Assembly: GCA_946497035.1 (NCBI GenBank)
Contig: CAMMIW010000002.1
Span: 1 to 64,000, forward strand
Reading direction: 5' to 3'
Length of the DNA: 64,000 bases
DNA from: an uncultured Eubacteriaceae bacterium
Lineage (GTDB): Bacteria > Bacillota > Clostridia > Lachnospirales > CAG-274
Part shown: piece after piece, positions 35,853-43,252 of the stretch
How the letters are laid out: each line of letters opens with the position of its first letter
Numbering within the stretch: the first letter of the stretch is position 1
The notes under the pieces: generated by a model
The model's database searches: none
What the model saw: the letters and a program-made list of their open reading frames with translations, nothing else
Told to the model about the DNA's origin: nothing
Position numbers and translations under genes: made by a program

Positions 35853-37199
35853 ATGCAAAATAAAAAAAAGAAAAGAAAAAGAAAGAAAAAAAGTCTTATT
35901 AGAAGATTTTTTAAAATTTTATTTTCAATACTTACAATATATTTTGTAGGTGTTGCCTGTTTCTTTGTATATGCTTTTATGACAAGCGATCCTAAAAATA
36001 ATAATGGTGATGCTACCTTTGTAGATAAGGTTGTAGATAAAGTAACACCACAAGCACCAGAAAGAACCCTTGTTCTTGTAGCTTGCACAGATGAAGGCGA
36101 AGGTAGAACAGACGGTATAATGCTTGCAGATTATAACTCTATAAATAATCAAATATCTCTCGTTTCTATCCCTAGAGATACAAAGGTTTCTATACCTCCT
36201 GATATGTGGGAAGTTATGGTGCAAAATTATCCAGAAATAAAATATGACGATCCTTCTTTTAAAAAAATAAATGCTATACCTAATTATGGTAAAGATAGAG
36301 GTATGGAATTTTTACAAAAATATTTAGAAGATTTATTAGATGTAAAAATAAACTATTATGTACATTTTAATTTTGAGGGTTTTAGGTATATAGTAGATTC
36401 TGTTGGTGGTATAGAATTTGATGTGCCACAAAGAATGTATTATTCAGATCCTACACAAGATTTATATATAGATCTAAAACCTGGTTTACAACATTTAGAT
36501 GGCAACAAATCTGAGCAGCTTTTACGTTTTAGAAGCTACCCTCAAGGAGATTTAAAAAGAGTAGAGGTACAACAAGCCTATTTAAAAGAGTTTTTTAAAA
36601 AGGTTGTAAGCGTAGAATCTATCATATCTAATCCTAAAGCTTATTTTACCACTTTAACTCAATATGTAGATACAAATTTTACTATAAATGATGGTTTAAA
36701 ATATTTAGGAGAAATTAAAGAGCTAGACGTTAACAATACCCAAAGTTATACCCTACCTAATACAACAGAAACTATAAGCGGTGTATCTTTTGTAATAGTT
36801 GATGAGCAACAAGCTAAAGACTTTGCCTATGAAGTATTTAAAAAGCCTACTGTTAAGCCAGAAGACATTGTTTATGTAGATAGCTTTGATAAATCTATAC
36901 AAGTTTTAAATGGTAGCTATACAAAAGGCATAGCAGGTAAAACTAAAGAAATTTTAGAAAATAATGGCTATATAGTTGGTAACATTGGCGATTCTCCTGA
37001 GGCAAAATCTAAAGAAACAAAAATATATGTTTCTGAAATTGGGCAAGGTAACGATTTACAACAATTCTTTACAAACTCTAAAATAATGGTAAACCCAAAT
37101 AAAGTTAGCGAGTTTGGATATGATATAACTATTGTTGTTGGCACAGATGATGAGCTAAAAGATATTTCTACACAAATAACTGAAGAAAGCTCTCAATAA
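35853..37199 (+). CDS. LytR-CpsA-Psr (LCP) family wall-polymer ligase
   Basis: Transfers teichoic-acid-like or capsular glycopolymers from lipid carrier to peptidoglycan. 448 residues: a very basic N-terminus (KKKKRKRKKKS), one membrane segment (about 20-42), the LCP domain (about 70-260) with the diagnostic RTDGIMLADYN, SIPRDTKV and LLRFRSYPQGDLKRVEVQQ motifs (Arg and Asp residues bind pyrophosphate), and a LytR_C domain (about 345-440; VLNGSYTKGIAGK). It could attach the wall polymer that the SLH proteins here bind. AAAGGAG precedes the ATG. Confidence 0.92.
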   Translation: MQNKKKKRKRKKKSLIRRFFKILFSILTIYFVGVACFFVYAFMTSDPKNNNGDATFVDKVVDKVTPQAPERTLVLVACTDEGEGRTDGIMLADYNSINNQISLVSIPRDTKVSIPPDMWEVMVQNYPEIKYDDPSFKKINAIPNYGKDRGMEFLQKYLEDLLDVKINYYVHFNFEGFRYIVDSVGGIEFDVPQRMYYSDPTQDLYIDLKPGLQHLDGNKSEQLLRFRSYPQGDLKRVEVQQAYLKEFFKKVVSVESIISNPKAYFTTLTQYVDTNFTINDGLKYLGEIKELDVNNTQSYTLPNTTETISGVSFVIVDEQQAKDFAYEVFKKPTVKPEDIVYVDSFDKSIQVLNGSYTKGIAGKTKEILENNGYIVGNIGDSPEAKSKETKIYVSEIGQGNDLQQFFTNSKIMVNPNKVSEFGYDITIVVGTDDELKDISTQITEESSQ

Positions 37200-37219
37200 A
37201 TTTTAAATTTATAATGGCT

Positions 37220-37245
37220 ATAGCCACTACTTATGTAGTGGCTAT
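37220..37245 (+). terminator. Hairpin after the LCP gene
   Basis: ATAGCCACTAC and its exact complement with a four-base loop, about 20 bases after the stop. Short U-run only. Confidence 0.65.
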
Positions 37246-37315
37246 ATTAATAATGTAAGTAAGTTTTTGGTTCTTTCTAAATTTTTATAAAACTAATATA
37301 AATTAAGGTGATAAA

Positions 37316-38551
37316 ATGAAAAAAACATTAGCTATTGTAGGTGGTGGAGCTGTTGGCCTTACAGCGGCTATCCACGCTTACAATTTTTCAAAAGGCAATA
37401 TAAATATAATAATACTTGAAAAAATGGATAGAGTTGGTAAAAAAATATTAGCTACTGGCAATGGCCGTTGTAATTTTACAAACATTTATGCTACATATGA
37501 AAATTTTTATGGAGAAGATAAATTTTTTAGTAAATATTTTTTAGAACAATTTTCATCACAACATACTATAGACTTTTTTTATAGTTTAGGTGTTTTACAT
37601 ACAGTTTTAGAAAATGGAAAGGTATATCCATATAGCGAACAAGCCTCTAGCATATTAGATGCTTTAAGAAATAAAATAGAAAGCTTAAATATACCTATAA
37701 AAACTGATTTTAATGTTAAAAATATTAATAAAAAAAATGATAAATTTAAAATAACATCTGCAAATAATGAAATAATAACAGCAGATAAAATAATATTTGC
37801 TACAGGTGGCGTTGCTAGTCCAAATTTAGGCTCTAATGGTGATGGTATAAAAATATTAAAATCTTTAGGGCATAATTGTACAAAACTTACACCTGCTTTA
37901 GTTCAATTAAAAACACCACCTGAAAAGGTTAAATCTTTAAAAGGTATAAAAATAACAGGTAACTTAAAAATGTATAACAATAAAGATTTTTTAAAAGAAG
38001 AATATGGTGAAATATTATTTACAGATTATGGTATATCTGGCCCACCTGTTTTTCAATTATCCACTTTATTTGCTAGATACAAAAATTTAATAGCATATAT
38101 AGATTTTATGCCTTCTTTTTCAGAAGATGAAATTTTTAATATATTAAAAGATAGAAAAAATATACTAAGTTATACAAATATGGAAAACTATTTTAACGGC
38201 CTTTTAAATAAACGTTTAGGTAACATTATAGCTAAAAATATTGGTATAGAAAAATTATCATTTTTAGTAAAAAATTTAACAGATGATATGTTAAAAAATA
38301 TGACTAACCTTATTAAAAACTATAAATTAGAGATTTTAGATACAAATGGCTTTAATAATGCACAAGTTACCGCAGGTGGTTTAAAAACTAGCCAATTTAA
38401 TAATAAAACATTAGAATCTAACGTTATAAAAGGTTTATATTGTGCTGGAGAGATTTTAGATGTTGTGGGAGATTGTGGTGGTTTTAATCTTCAATGGGCT
38501 TGGGCTTCTTCATATGTTGCTACAAAATGTTGCGTAAAATCTATGTTATAG
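37316..38551 (+). CDS. YhiN/HI0933-type flavoprotein
   Basis: NAD(P)/FAD-dependent oxidoreductase of unknown substrate. 411 residues with the Rossmann GGGAVGLTAAI at the N-terminus, the family hallmark GKKILATGNGRCNFTN near residue 40, the ATGGVASPNLGSNGDG segment, and the C-terminal AGEILDVVGDCGGFNLQWA FAD-binding motif. AAGGTG lies seven bases before the ATG. The following gene is also an FAD-dependent oxidoreductase, 44 bases downstream. Confidence 0.9.
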   Translation: MKKTLAIVGGGAVGLTAAIHAYNFSKGNINIIILEKMDRVGKKILATGNGRCNFTNIYATYENFYGEDKFFSKYFLEQFSSQHTIDFFYSLGVLHTVLENGKVYPYSEQASSILDALRNKIESLNIPIKTDFNVKNINKKNDKFKITSANNEIITADKIIFATGGVASPNLGSNGDGIKILKSLGHNCTKLTPALVQLKTPPEKVKSLKGIKITGNLKMYNNKDFLKEEYGEILFTDYGISGPPVFQLSTLFARYKNLIAYIDFMPSFSEDEIFNILKDRKNILSYTNMENYFNGLLNKRLGNIIAKNIGIEKLSFLVKNLTDDMLKNMTNLIKNYKLEILDTNGFNNAQVTAGGLKTSQFNNKTLESNVIKGLYCAGEILDVVGDCGGFNLQWAWASSYVATKCCVKSML

Positions 38552-38595
38552 ATTATAAATAACTTAAAATTAAATTAATATTGAAAGGAAAACAA

Positions 38596-40182
38596 ATGAT
38601 AAGAATATCAAATATAAAATATCCTTTAGAAAAAAAACTAACAGAAGAAAATTTGAAAAATATTGTTTGTAAAACATTAAAAACAAATATAGAAAATATT
38701 TTAAATGTAAAAATATCAAAAAAATCTATAGATGCAAGAGAAAAACGAGGTGGTTTTTATGTTTTAGCTTTAGATGTTGATATTAAAGACGAAAAAAAAT
38801 ATTTAAAAATTAAAGATGTTACAAAGGTTGAACCTTTTGTATATAACATACCTAAAAAACAACATAATAAAAGCCCTATTGTAGTAGGTTTTGGCCCTGC
38901 TGGGCTTATGGCATCTCTCATACTTGCTCGCTCTGGCCTTAAGCCTGTTGTTATAGAGCGTGGAAAAAGTGTTGAAAAACGTAAAAAAGATATAGATATA
39001 TTTTGGCAAACAGGTAAGCTAAATGAAAATTCAAATGTACAATTTGGCGAAGGTGGTGCTGGTACATTTTCTGACGGTAAGCTTACAACAGGCATAAAAG
39101 ACTATAGATGTCGTGTATTATTAGAAGAATTTGTGAAAGCATCTGCTCCTGAAGAAATTTTATATAATGCAAAACCTCATATAGGCACAGATAAACTTAT
39201 TACAATGGTAAAAAATATAAGAGAAGAAATTATATCTTTAGGTGGTTTAATTTTATTTGAACATCAAATGATAGATTTATTAATAGAAAATGACTGTATA
39301 ACAGGCGTTACCGTTAAAAATTTAGAAAATAACAACTATTTTAATATAAAAACAGATAATGTTATATTAGCTATAGGCCATAGCGCTAGAGATACTTTTG
39401 AGCTTATAAATAATAAAAATCACCCCATAGAGAAAAAGCCTTTTGCCGTTGGTGTTCGTATAGAACATAGCCAAGATTTTATAAATAATGCTCAATATGG
39501 TAAATTTGCCTGTTATTTGCCACCTGCCGATTATAAATTAGCAGTAAGGTTACCTAACAATCGTGGTGCTTATACTTTTTGTATGTGCCCTGGTGGATAT
39601 GTTGTAAATGCATCATCTGAAAAAAATAGACTTGTTACTAACGGTATGAGCTACTTTGATAGAGGCGGTAAAAATGCTAATAGTGCCCTATTAATAGAAG
39701 TTTACCCTGAAGATTTAGACGATAATAATGTTTTATCTGGTGTAGAATTTCAAAGATATCTTGAAGAAAAGGCTTTTATAGCAGGTGGTAGCAATTATTT
39801 TGCACCTGTTCAAAAAATAGGAGATATTTTAAATGGTGTTGCATCTACTTCTATTGGTAATATTGAGCCTACCTTTAAACCTGGTGTTACACCTTGTGAT
39901 TTTAAAGATATTTTCCCTCCATTTATATATGATTCTATAAAACTTGGTATTATAGAAATGAACAAAAAAATAAAAGGCTTTGGCGATGAAAATGGTCTTT
40001 TAACAGCCGTAGAAAGCCGTAGCTCTTCCCCTATTAGAATTATAAGAGATAAAGAAAGCCTACAATCTATAAAATTTAAAGGTCTTTACCCTTGTGGTGA
40101 AGGTTGTGGCTATGCAGGTGGTATTGTTTCTGCTGGTGTTGATGGTATAAAATGTGCCGAAGCTATTATTAATAAAGTATAA
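38596..40182 (+). CDS. FAD-dependent dehydrogenase (COG2509-like)
   Basis: Uncharacterised flavoprotein of 528 residues. N-terminal helical/ferredoxin-like region (about 1-85), then FAD-binding VVGFGPAGLMASLILARSG, the VQFGEGGAGTFSDGKLTT motif that marks this family, and GEGCGYAGGIVSAGVDG at the C-terminus. I use the ATG at 38596 with AAAGGA upstream; an in-frame TTG at 38581 overlaps that site. Terminator/CIRCE-like hairpin follows immediately. Confidence 0.9.
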   Translation: MIRISNIKYPLEKKLTEENLKNIVCKTLKTNIENILNVKISKKSIDAREKRGGFYVLALDVDIKDEKKYLKIKDVTKVEPFVYNIPKKQHNKSPIVVGFGPAGLMASLILARSGLKPVVIERGKSVEKRKKDIDIFWQTGKLNENSNVQFGEGGAGTFSDGKLTTGIKDYRCRVLLEEFVKASAPEEILYNAKPHIGTDKLITMVKNIREEIISLGGLILFEHQMIDLLIENDCITGVTVKNLENNNYFNIKTDNVILAIGHSARDTFELINNKNHPIEKKPFAVGVRIEHSQDFINNAQYGKFACYLPPADYKLAVRLPNNRGAYTFCMCPGGYVVNASSEKNRLVTNGMSYFDRGGKNANSALLIEVYPEDLDDNNVLSGVEFQRYLEEKAFIAGGSNYFAPVQKIGDILNGVASTSIGNIEPTFKPGVTPCDFKDIFPPFIYDSIKLGIIEMNKKIKGFGDENGLLTAVESRSSSPIRIIRDKESLQSIKFKGLYPCGEGCGYAGGIVSAGVDGIKCAEAIINKV

Positions 40183-40185
40183 TTA

Positions 40186-40219
40186 TTAGCACTCTTTTTT
40201 AAAGAGTGCTATTTTTTTC
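40186..40219 (+). promoter_or_regulatory. CIRCE-like operator overlapping an intrinsic terminator
   Basis: TTAGCACTC (40186-40194), exactly nine bases, GAGTGCTAT (40204-40212): 17 of 18 positions match the HrcA operator CIRCE (TTAGCACTC-N9-GAGTGCTAA). The same dyad, extended by TTT/AAA, forms a 10-bp stem followed by TTTTTTT and so also ends the upstream flavoprotein transcript. It is eight bases upstream of the htpG -35 element, which makes heat-shock control of htpG by HrcA plausible. Confidence 0.7.
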
Positions 40220-40248
40220 TTGACATTTTATATTATGAGTATTAAAAT
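40220..40248 (+). promoter_or_regulatory. Promoter of htpG
   Basis: TTGACA (40220-40225), 17 bases, TAAAAT (40243-40248), about 33 bases before the htpG start and directly after the CIRCE-like dyad. Confidence 0.85.
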
Positions 40249-40281
40249 ATAGTTAATATGAATTTTTTAGGAGGTATAAAA

Positions 40282-42192
40282 ATGAAAAAAGGTAATCTTT
40301 CAATAAATAGTGAAAATATTTTACCAATTATTAAAAAATGGCTTTATTCAGATTCTGATATATTTATTAGAGAGCTTGTGTCTAATGGTTGTGATGCTAT
40401 AAATAAATTAAAAAAATTAGCAACTATGGGTGAAACTAACCTTGACCAAAATGAAAAATTTAATATTCGTGTTGTGCTTGATAAAGAAAATAATACTATA
40501 CAAATTATAGATAATGGTATCGGTATGACTGCCAATGAAATAGAAGAATATATAACACAAATAGCTTTTTCTGGTGCTAGTGATTTTGTTAATAAATATA
40601 AAGATCAACTAGAAGACGGCGGCGATATTATTGGCCATTTTGGACTTGGTTTTTATTCTGCATTTATGGTGGCAGATAAAGTTATGATAGATACCCTTTC
40701 TTATAAAGAAGGTGCTACACCTGCAAAATGGATATGTGATGGTGGTATAGAATATGAAATAGGTGAAAGCGATAGAAAAGAGCGTGGAACTACTATAACA
40801 CTTTTTGTAGGAGAAGAAGGTAAAGACTTTTTAAATGCTTTTAAACTTCGTGAAATATTAAATAAATATTGTTATTTTATGCCTATCGAAATTTTCTTTG
40901 AAGATATAGAAACAATGAAAAAAGAGGCAGAAAAAGACAATGAAAATGATACAATAGATGAAAATGAGGTAAAAGAGCTTTTACCTATAAATAAAACTAA
41001 CCCTCTTTGGTTAAAACAACCTAACGAATGTACAGACGAAGAATATAAAGAATTTTATCATCAAGTATTTTCAGATTTTAACGAGCCTTTATTTTGGATA
41101 CATTTAAATATGGATTATCCTTTTAAATTAAAAGGTATTTTATATTTTCCAAAATTAAAACACGAACTAGACTCTATAGAAGGACAAGTTAAACTATATA
41201 ACAACCAAGTTTTTATAGCAGATAATTTAAAAGAAGTTATACCAGAATTTTTACTTCTTTTAAAAGGTACTTTAGATTGTCCAGATTTACCACTTAACGT
41301 AAGTCGTAGCTTTTTACAAAATGACGGCTATGTTACAAAAATGAGCAAATATATTACAAAAAAAGTAGCTGATAAGTTAAATAGCTTATTTAAAAAACAA
41401 AGAGGACAATTTGAAGGCTTTTGGGACAATATAAGCCAATTTATAAAATATGGTTGTCTTAGAGAAAAAGATTTTTATGATAAAGTTAAAGATAGCTTAT
41501 TATTTAAAACTATTAATAATAAATATGTAACATTAAATGAATATTTAGAACAAAATAAACAACATCACGAAAACAAAGTATTTTATGTTACAGATGAAAA
41601 CCAACAAGCTCAATATATAAAAATGTTTAAAGACAACGATATGGACGCAGTTATATTAAATACTAAATTAGACAACCCTTATATGTCTACTTTAGAAATG
41701 TATAACCAAGGTATTAGCTTTGTAAGAATAGATAGCGATTTATCTGATACATTAAAAGATAACTCACAAGAAGAAAATAAAGAGCTTAATGATGCTTTAC
41801 AAGCTTTATTTAAAGATACTCTTAATAAAGGTGATAATCTTAAAATTAAAGTAGAAAATCTTAAATCTACAGATATATCTGGTGTTATTCAGCTTAGCGA
41901 ACAAGCTAGAAGAATGGAAGAAATGGCCAAAATGTATGGTATGGGTATGCCTTTTGGTGCTATGCCATCAGATGAAACTTTAATTTTAAATGGTAATAAT
42001 AACGTTGTTAAGCTTCTTTTAAAAATAAAAGATGATGAAAATAAAAAAGAAGAAACTAACCTTATTTGCAACCAAATATATGATTTAGCTACAATGAGCC
42101 ATAAACACCTAGATATGAGCTCTATGACTAACTTTATAGAAAGAAGCAACAAAATATTAGAAATGTTATTAAACAATAACATACCATCTTAA
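40282..42192 (+). CDS. htpG: Chaperone HtpG (bacterial Hsp90)
   Basis: ATP-dependent dimeric chaperone. 636 residues from the ATG at 40282 (MKKGNLSINSEN), which has AGGAGG seven bases upstream; the frame opens eight codons earlier over that site. N-terminal GHKL ATPase domain with RELVSNGCDAINKL, IIDNGIGMT and GHFGLGFYSAFM; middle domain with PLNVSRSFLQND; C-terminal dimerisation part. A CIRCE-like operator and consensus promoter precede it, suggesting heat-shock regulation. Confidence 0.96.
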   Translation: MKKGNLSINSENILPIIKKWLYSDSDIFIRELVSNGCDAINKLKKLATMGETNLDQNEKFNIRVVLDKENNTIQIIDNGIGMTANEIEEYITQIAFSGASDFVNKYKDQLEDGGDIIGHFGLGFYSAFMVADKVMIDTLSYKEGATPAKWICDGGIEYEIGESDRKERGTTITLFVGEEGKDFLNAFKLREILNKYCYFMPIEIFFEDIETMKKEAEKDNENDTIDENEVKELLPINKTNPLWLKQPNECTDEEYKEFYHQVFSDFNEPLFWIHLNMDYPFKLKGILYFPKLKHELDSIEGQVKLYNNQVFIADNLKEVIPEFLLLLKGTLDCPDLPLNVSRSFLQNDGYVTKMSKYITKKVADKLNSLFKKQRGQFEGFWDNISQFIKYGCLREKDFYDKVKDSLLFKTINNKYVTLNEYLEQNKQHHENKVFYVTDENQQAQYIKMFKDNDMDAVILNTKLDNPYMSTLEMYNQGISFVRIDSDLSDTLKDNSQEENKELNDALQALFKDTLNKGDNLKIKVENLKSTDISGVIQLSEQARRMEEMAKMYGMGMPFGAMPSDETLILNGNNNVVKLLLKIKDDENKKEETNLICNQIYDLATMSHKHLDMSSMTNFIERSNKILEMLLNNNIPS

Positions 42193-42205
42193 TTAAAAGT
42201 TATAC

Positions 42206-42234
42206 TAAGGTTGTAGGCTTTGTCTACAACCTTA
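42206..42234 (+). terminator. Hairpin after htpG
   Basis: TAAGGTTGTAG pairs with CTACAACCTTA across a seven-base loop, 13 bases after the stop; weak U-run. Confidence 0.7.
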
Positions 42235-42282
42235 ATATAACTTATTTTAACCTTTTAACATAAGTTACATTAGCTCATTATA

Positions 42283-42311
42283 TTGACTTTTAACTTTCAA
42301 TATGTTAAAAT
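42283..42311 (+). promoter_or_regulatory. Promoter of the 154-residue membrane-anchored protein gene
   Basis: TTGACT (42283-42288), 17 bases, TAAAAT (42306-42311). Confidence 0.75.
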
Positions 42312-42362
42312 TATCTAGATGTTTTTATATAATTTACTACATATATGAAGGGAGATTTTACT

Positions 42363-42827
42363 TTGAGTACAGGTGATATAATTATTATTGTTACCATAAT
42401 TATAGGTGCTATATTAGGTATTCTATACTGGCTTAATAAAAAAGCTTCTAAAAAAATGGGCGAACATCAAGATATGATTAACCGTTCTAAACAAACAACT
42501 ACCATTTTTGTTATAGATAAAAAGAAAGCTAAAATAACAGAAGTTAATATGCCTAAAATGGTTACAGAACAAATGCCTAAATTTTATAAATTTTTGAAAC
42601 TTTATTTTGTACAAGCAAAAATTGGCCCTCAAATTTTAACTTTAATGTGTGATAAACACGTTTTTAATGCTATTACTGTTAAGAAGAATATTAAAGTAGA
42701 GCTTGCTGGTATTTATATCGTTAGTGTTGTTGGTATGAAATCTCAAAAAGAGCTTAAAGAAATGAAAAAGGCTAAAAAAGATAAAGAAAAAGAGGCTAAA
42801 AAAGAAGAAAAGAAAAAAGATAAATAA
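42363..42827 (+). CDS. Membrane-anchored unknown protein with lysine-rich tail
   Basis: 154 residues: one N-terminal membrane segment (about 4-24, DIIIIVTIIIGAILGILYWL), a cytoplasmic alpha/beta domain (about 45-130; TTTIFVIDKKKAKITEVNMPK...), and a tail of about 30 residues made mostly of Lys and Glu. Family not recognised. I choose the TTG at 42363 because AGGGAG lies seven bases before it; the ATG at 42345 has no site and that AGGGAG lies inside its frame. Monocistronic, own promoter. Confidence 0.65.
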   Translation: MSTGDIIIIVTIIIGAILGILYWLNKKASKKMGEHQDMINRSKQTTTIFVIDKKKAKITEVNMPKMVTEQMPKFYKFLKLYFVQAKIGPQILTLMCDKHVFNAITVKKNIKVELAGIYIVSVVGMKSQKELKEMKKAKKDKEKEAKKEEKKKDK

Positions 42828-43052
42828 TATTTTTTGTTATGTTATAAAATTTTATATAGTTTTCTTCTCTTAGTTAGCTTAACATTTATTATAGAGTATA
42901 AAAATATAATTGCTATAGATTAATTTCTATAGCTTTTTATTTATTATTTAGTATTTTTACCAAAATAAATATATTATTATAATTCTTTTGTAAATCTATT
43001 ATAACATTAATAAAAATTTAGTAATTTTGTAATATATATAATATATCTATTG

Positions 43053-43081
43053 TTGACGAAAACTATTTTATGTAGTAACAT
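43053..43081 (+). promoter_or_regulatory. Promoter of S-layer gene A
   Basis: TTGACG (43053-43058), 17 bases, TAACAT (43076-43081). The promoter and the 52-base leader are almost the same as those of S-layer gene B (58822-58850). The rest of the 305-base gap upstream (42828-43052) is AT-rich with nothing else recognised. Confidence 0.75.
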
Positions 43082-43252
43082 TATAATTGTAAATGTAATA
43101 TTTTATGTAAAAATTATGGAGGTATTAAAATTATGAAAAGAAATTTATCTAGCCACGCTATTAAAGCTATGGCTATTGGTATGGCAGTTATGTTAGGTAG
43201 CACTACTGCTATTAGTGGGGTTGTTAGAGGTAGCGTTGTAGAGGTATATGCT
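43053..43252. repeat. 5' inverted repeat copy A (promoter, leader, signal peptide)
   Basis: This 200-base stretch recurs in inverted orientation at 58652-58850 with few differences: same promoter hexamers and spacing, GGAGGTATTAAAATTATG start region, and a signal peptide differing at about five of 40 residues. Confidence 0.85.
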
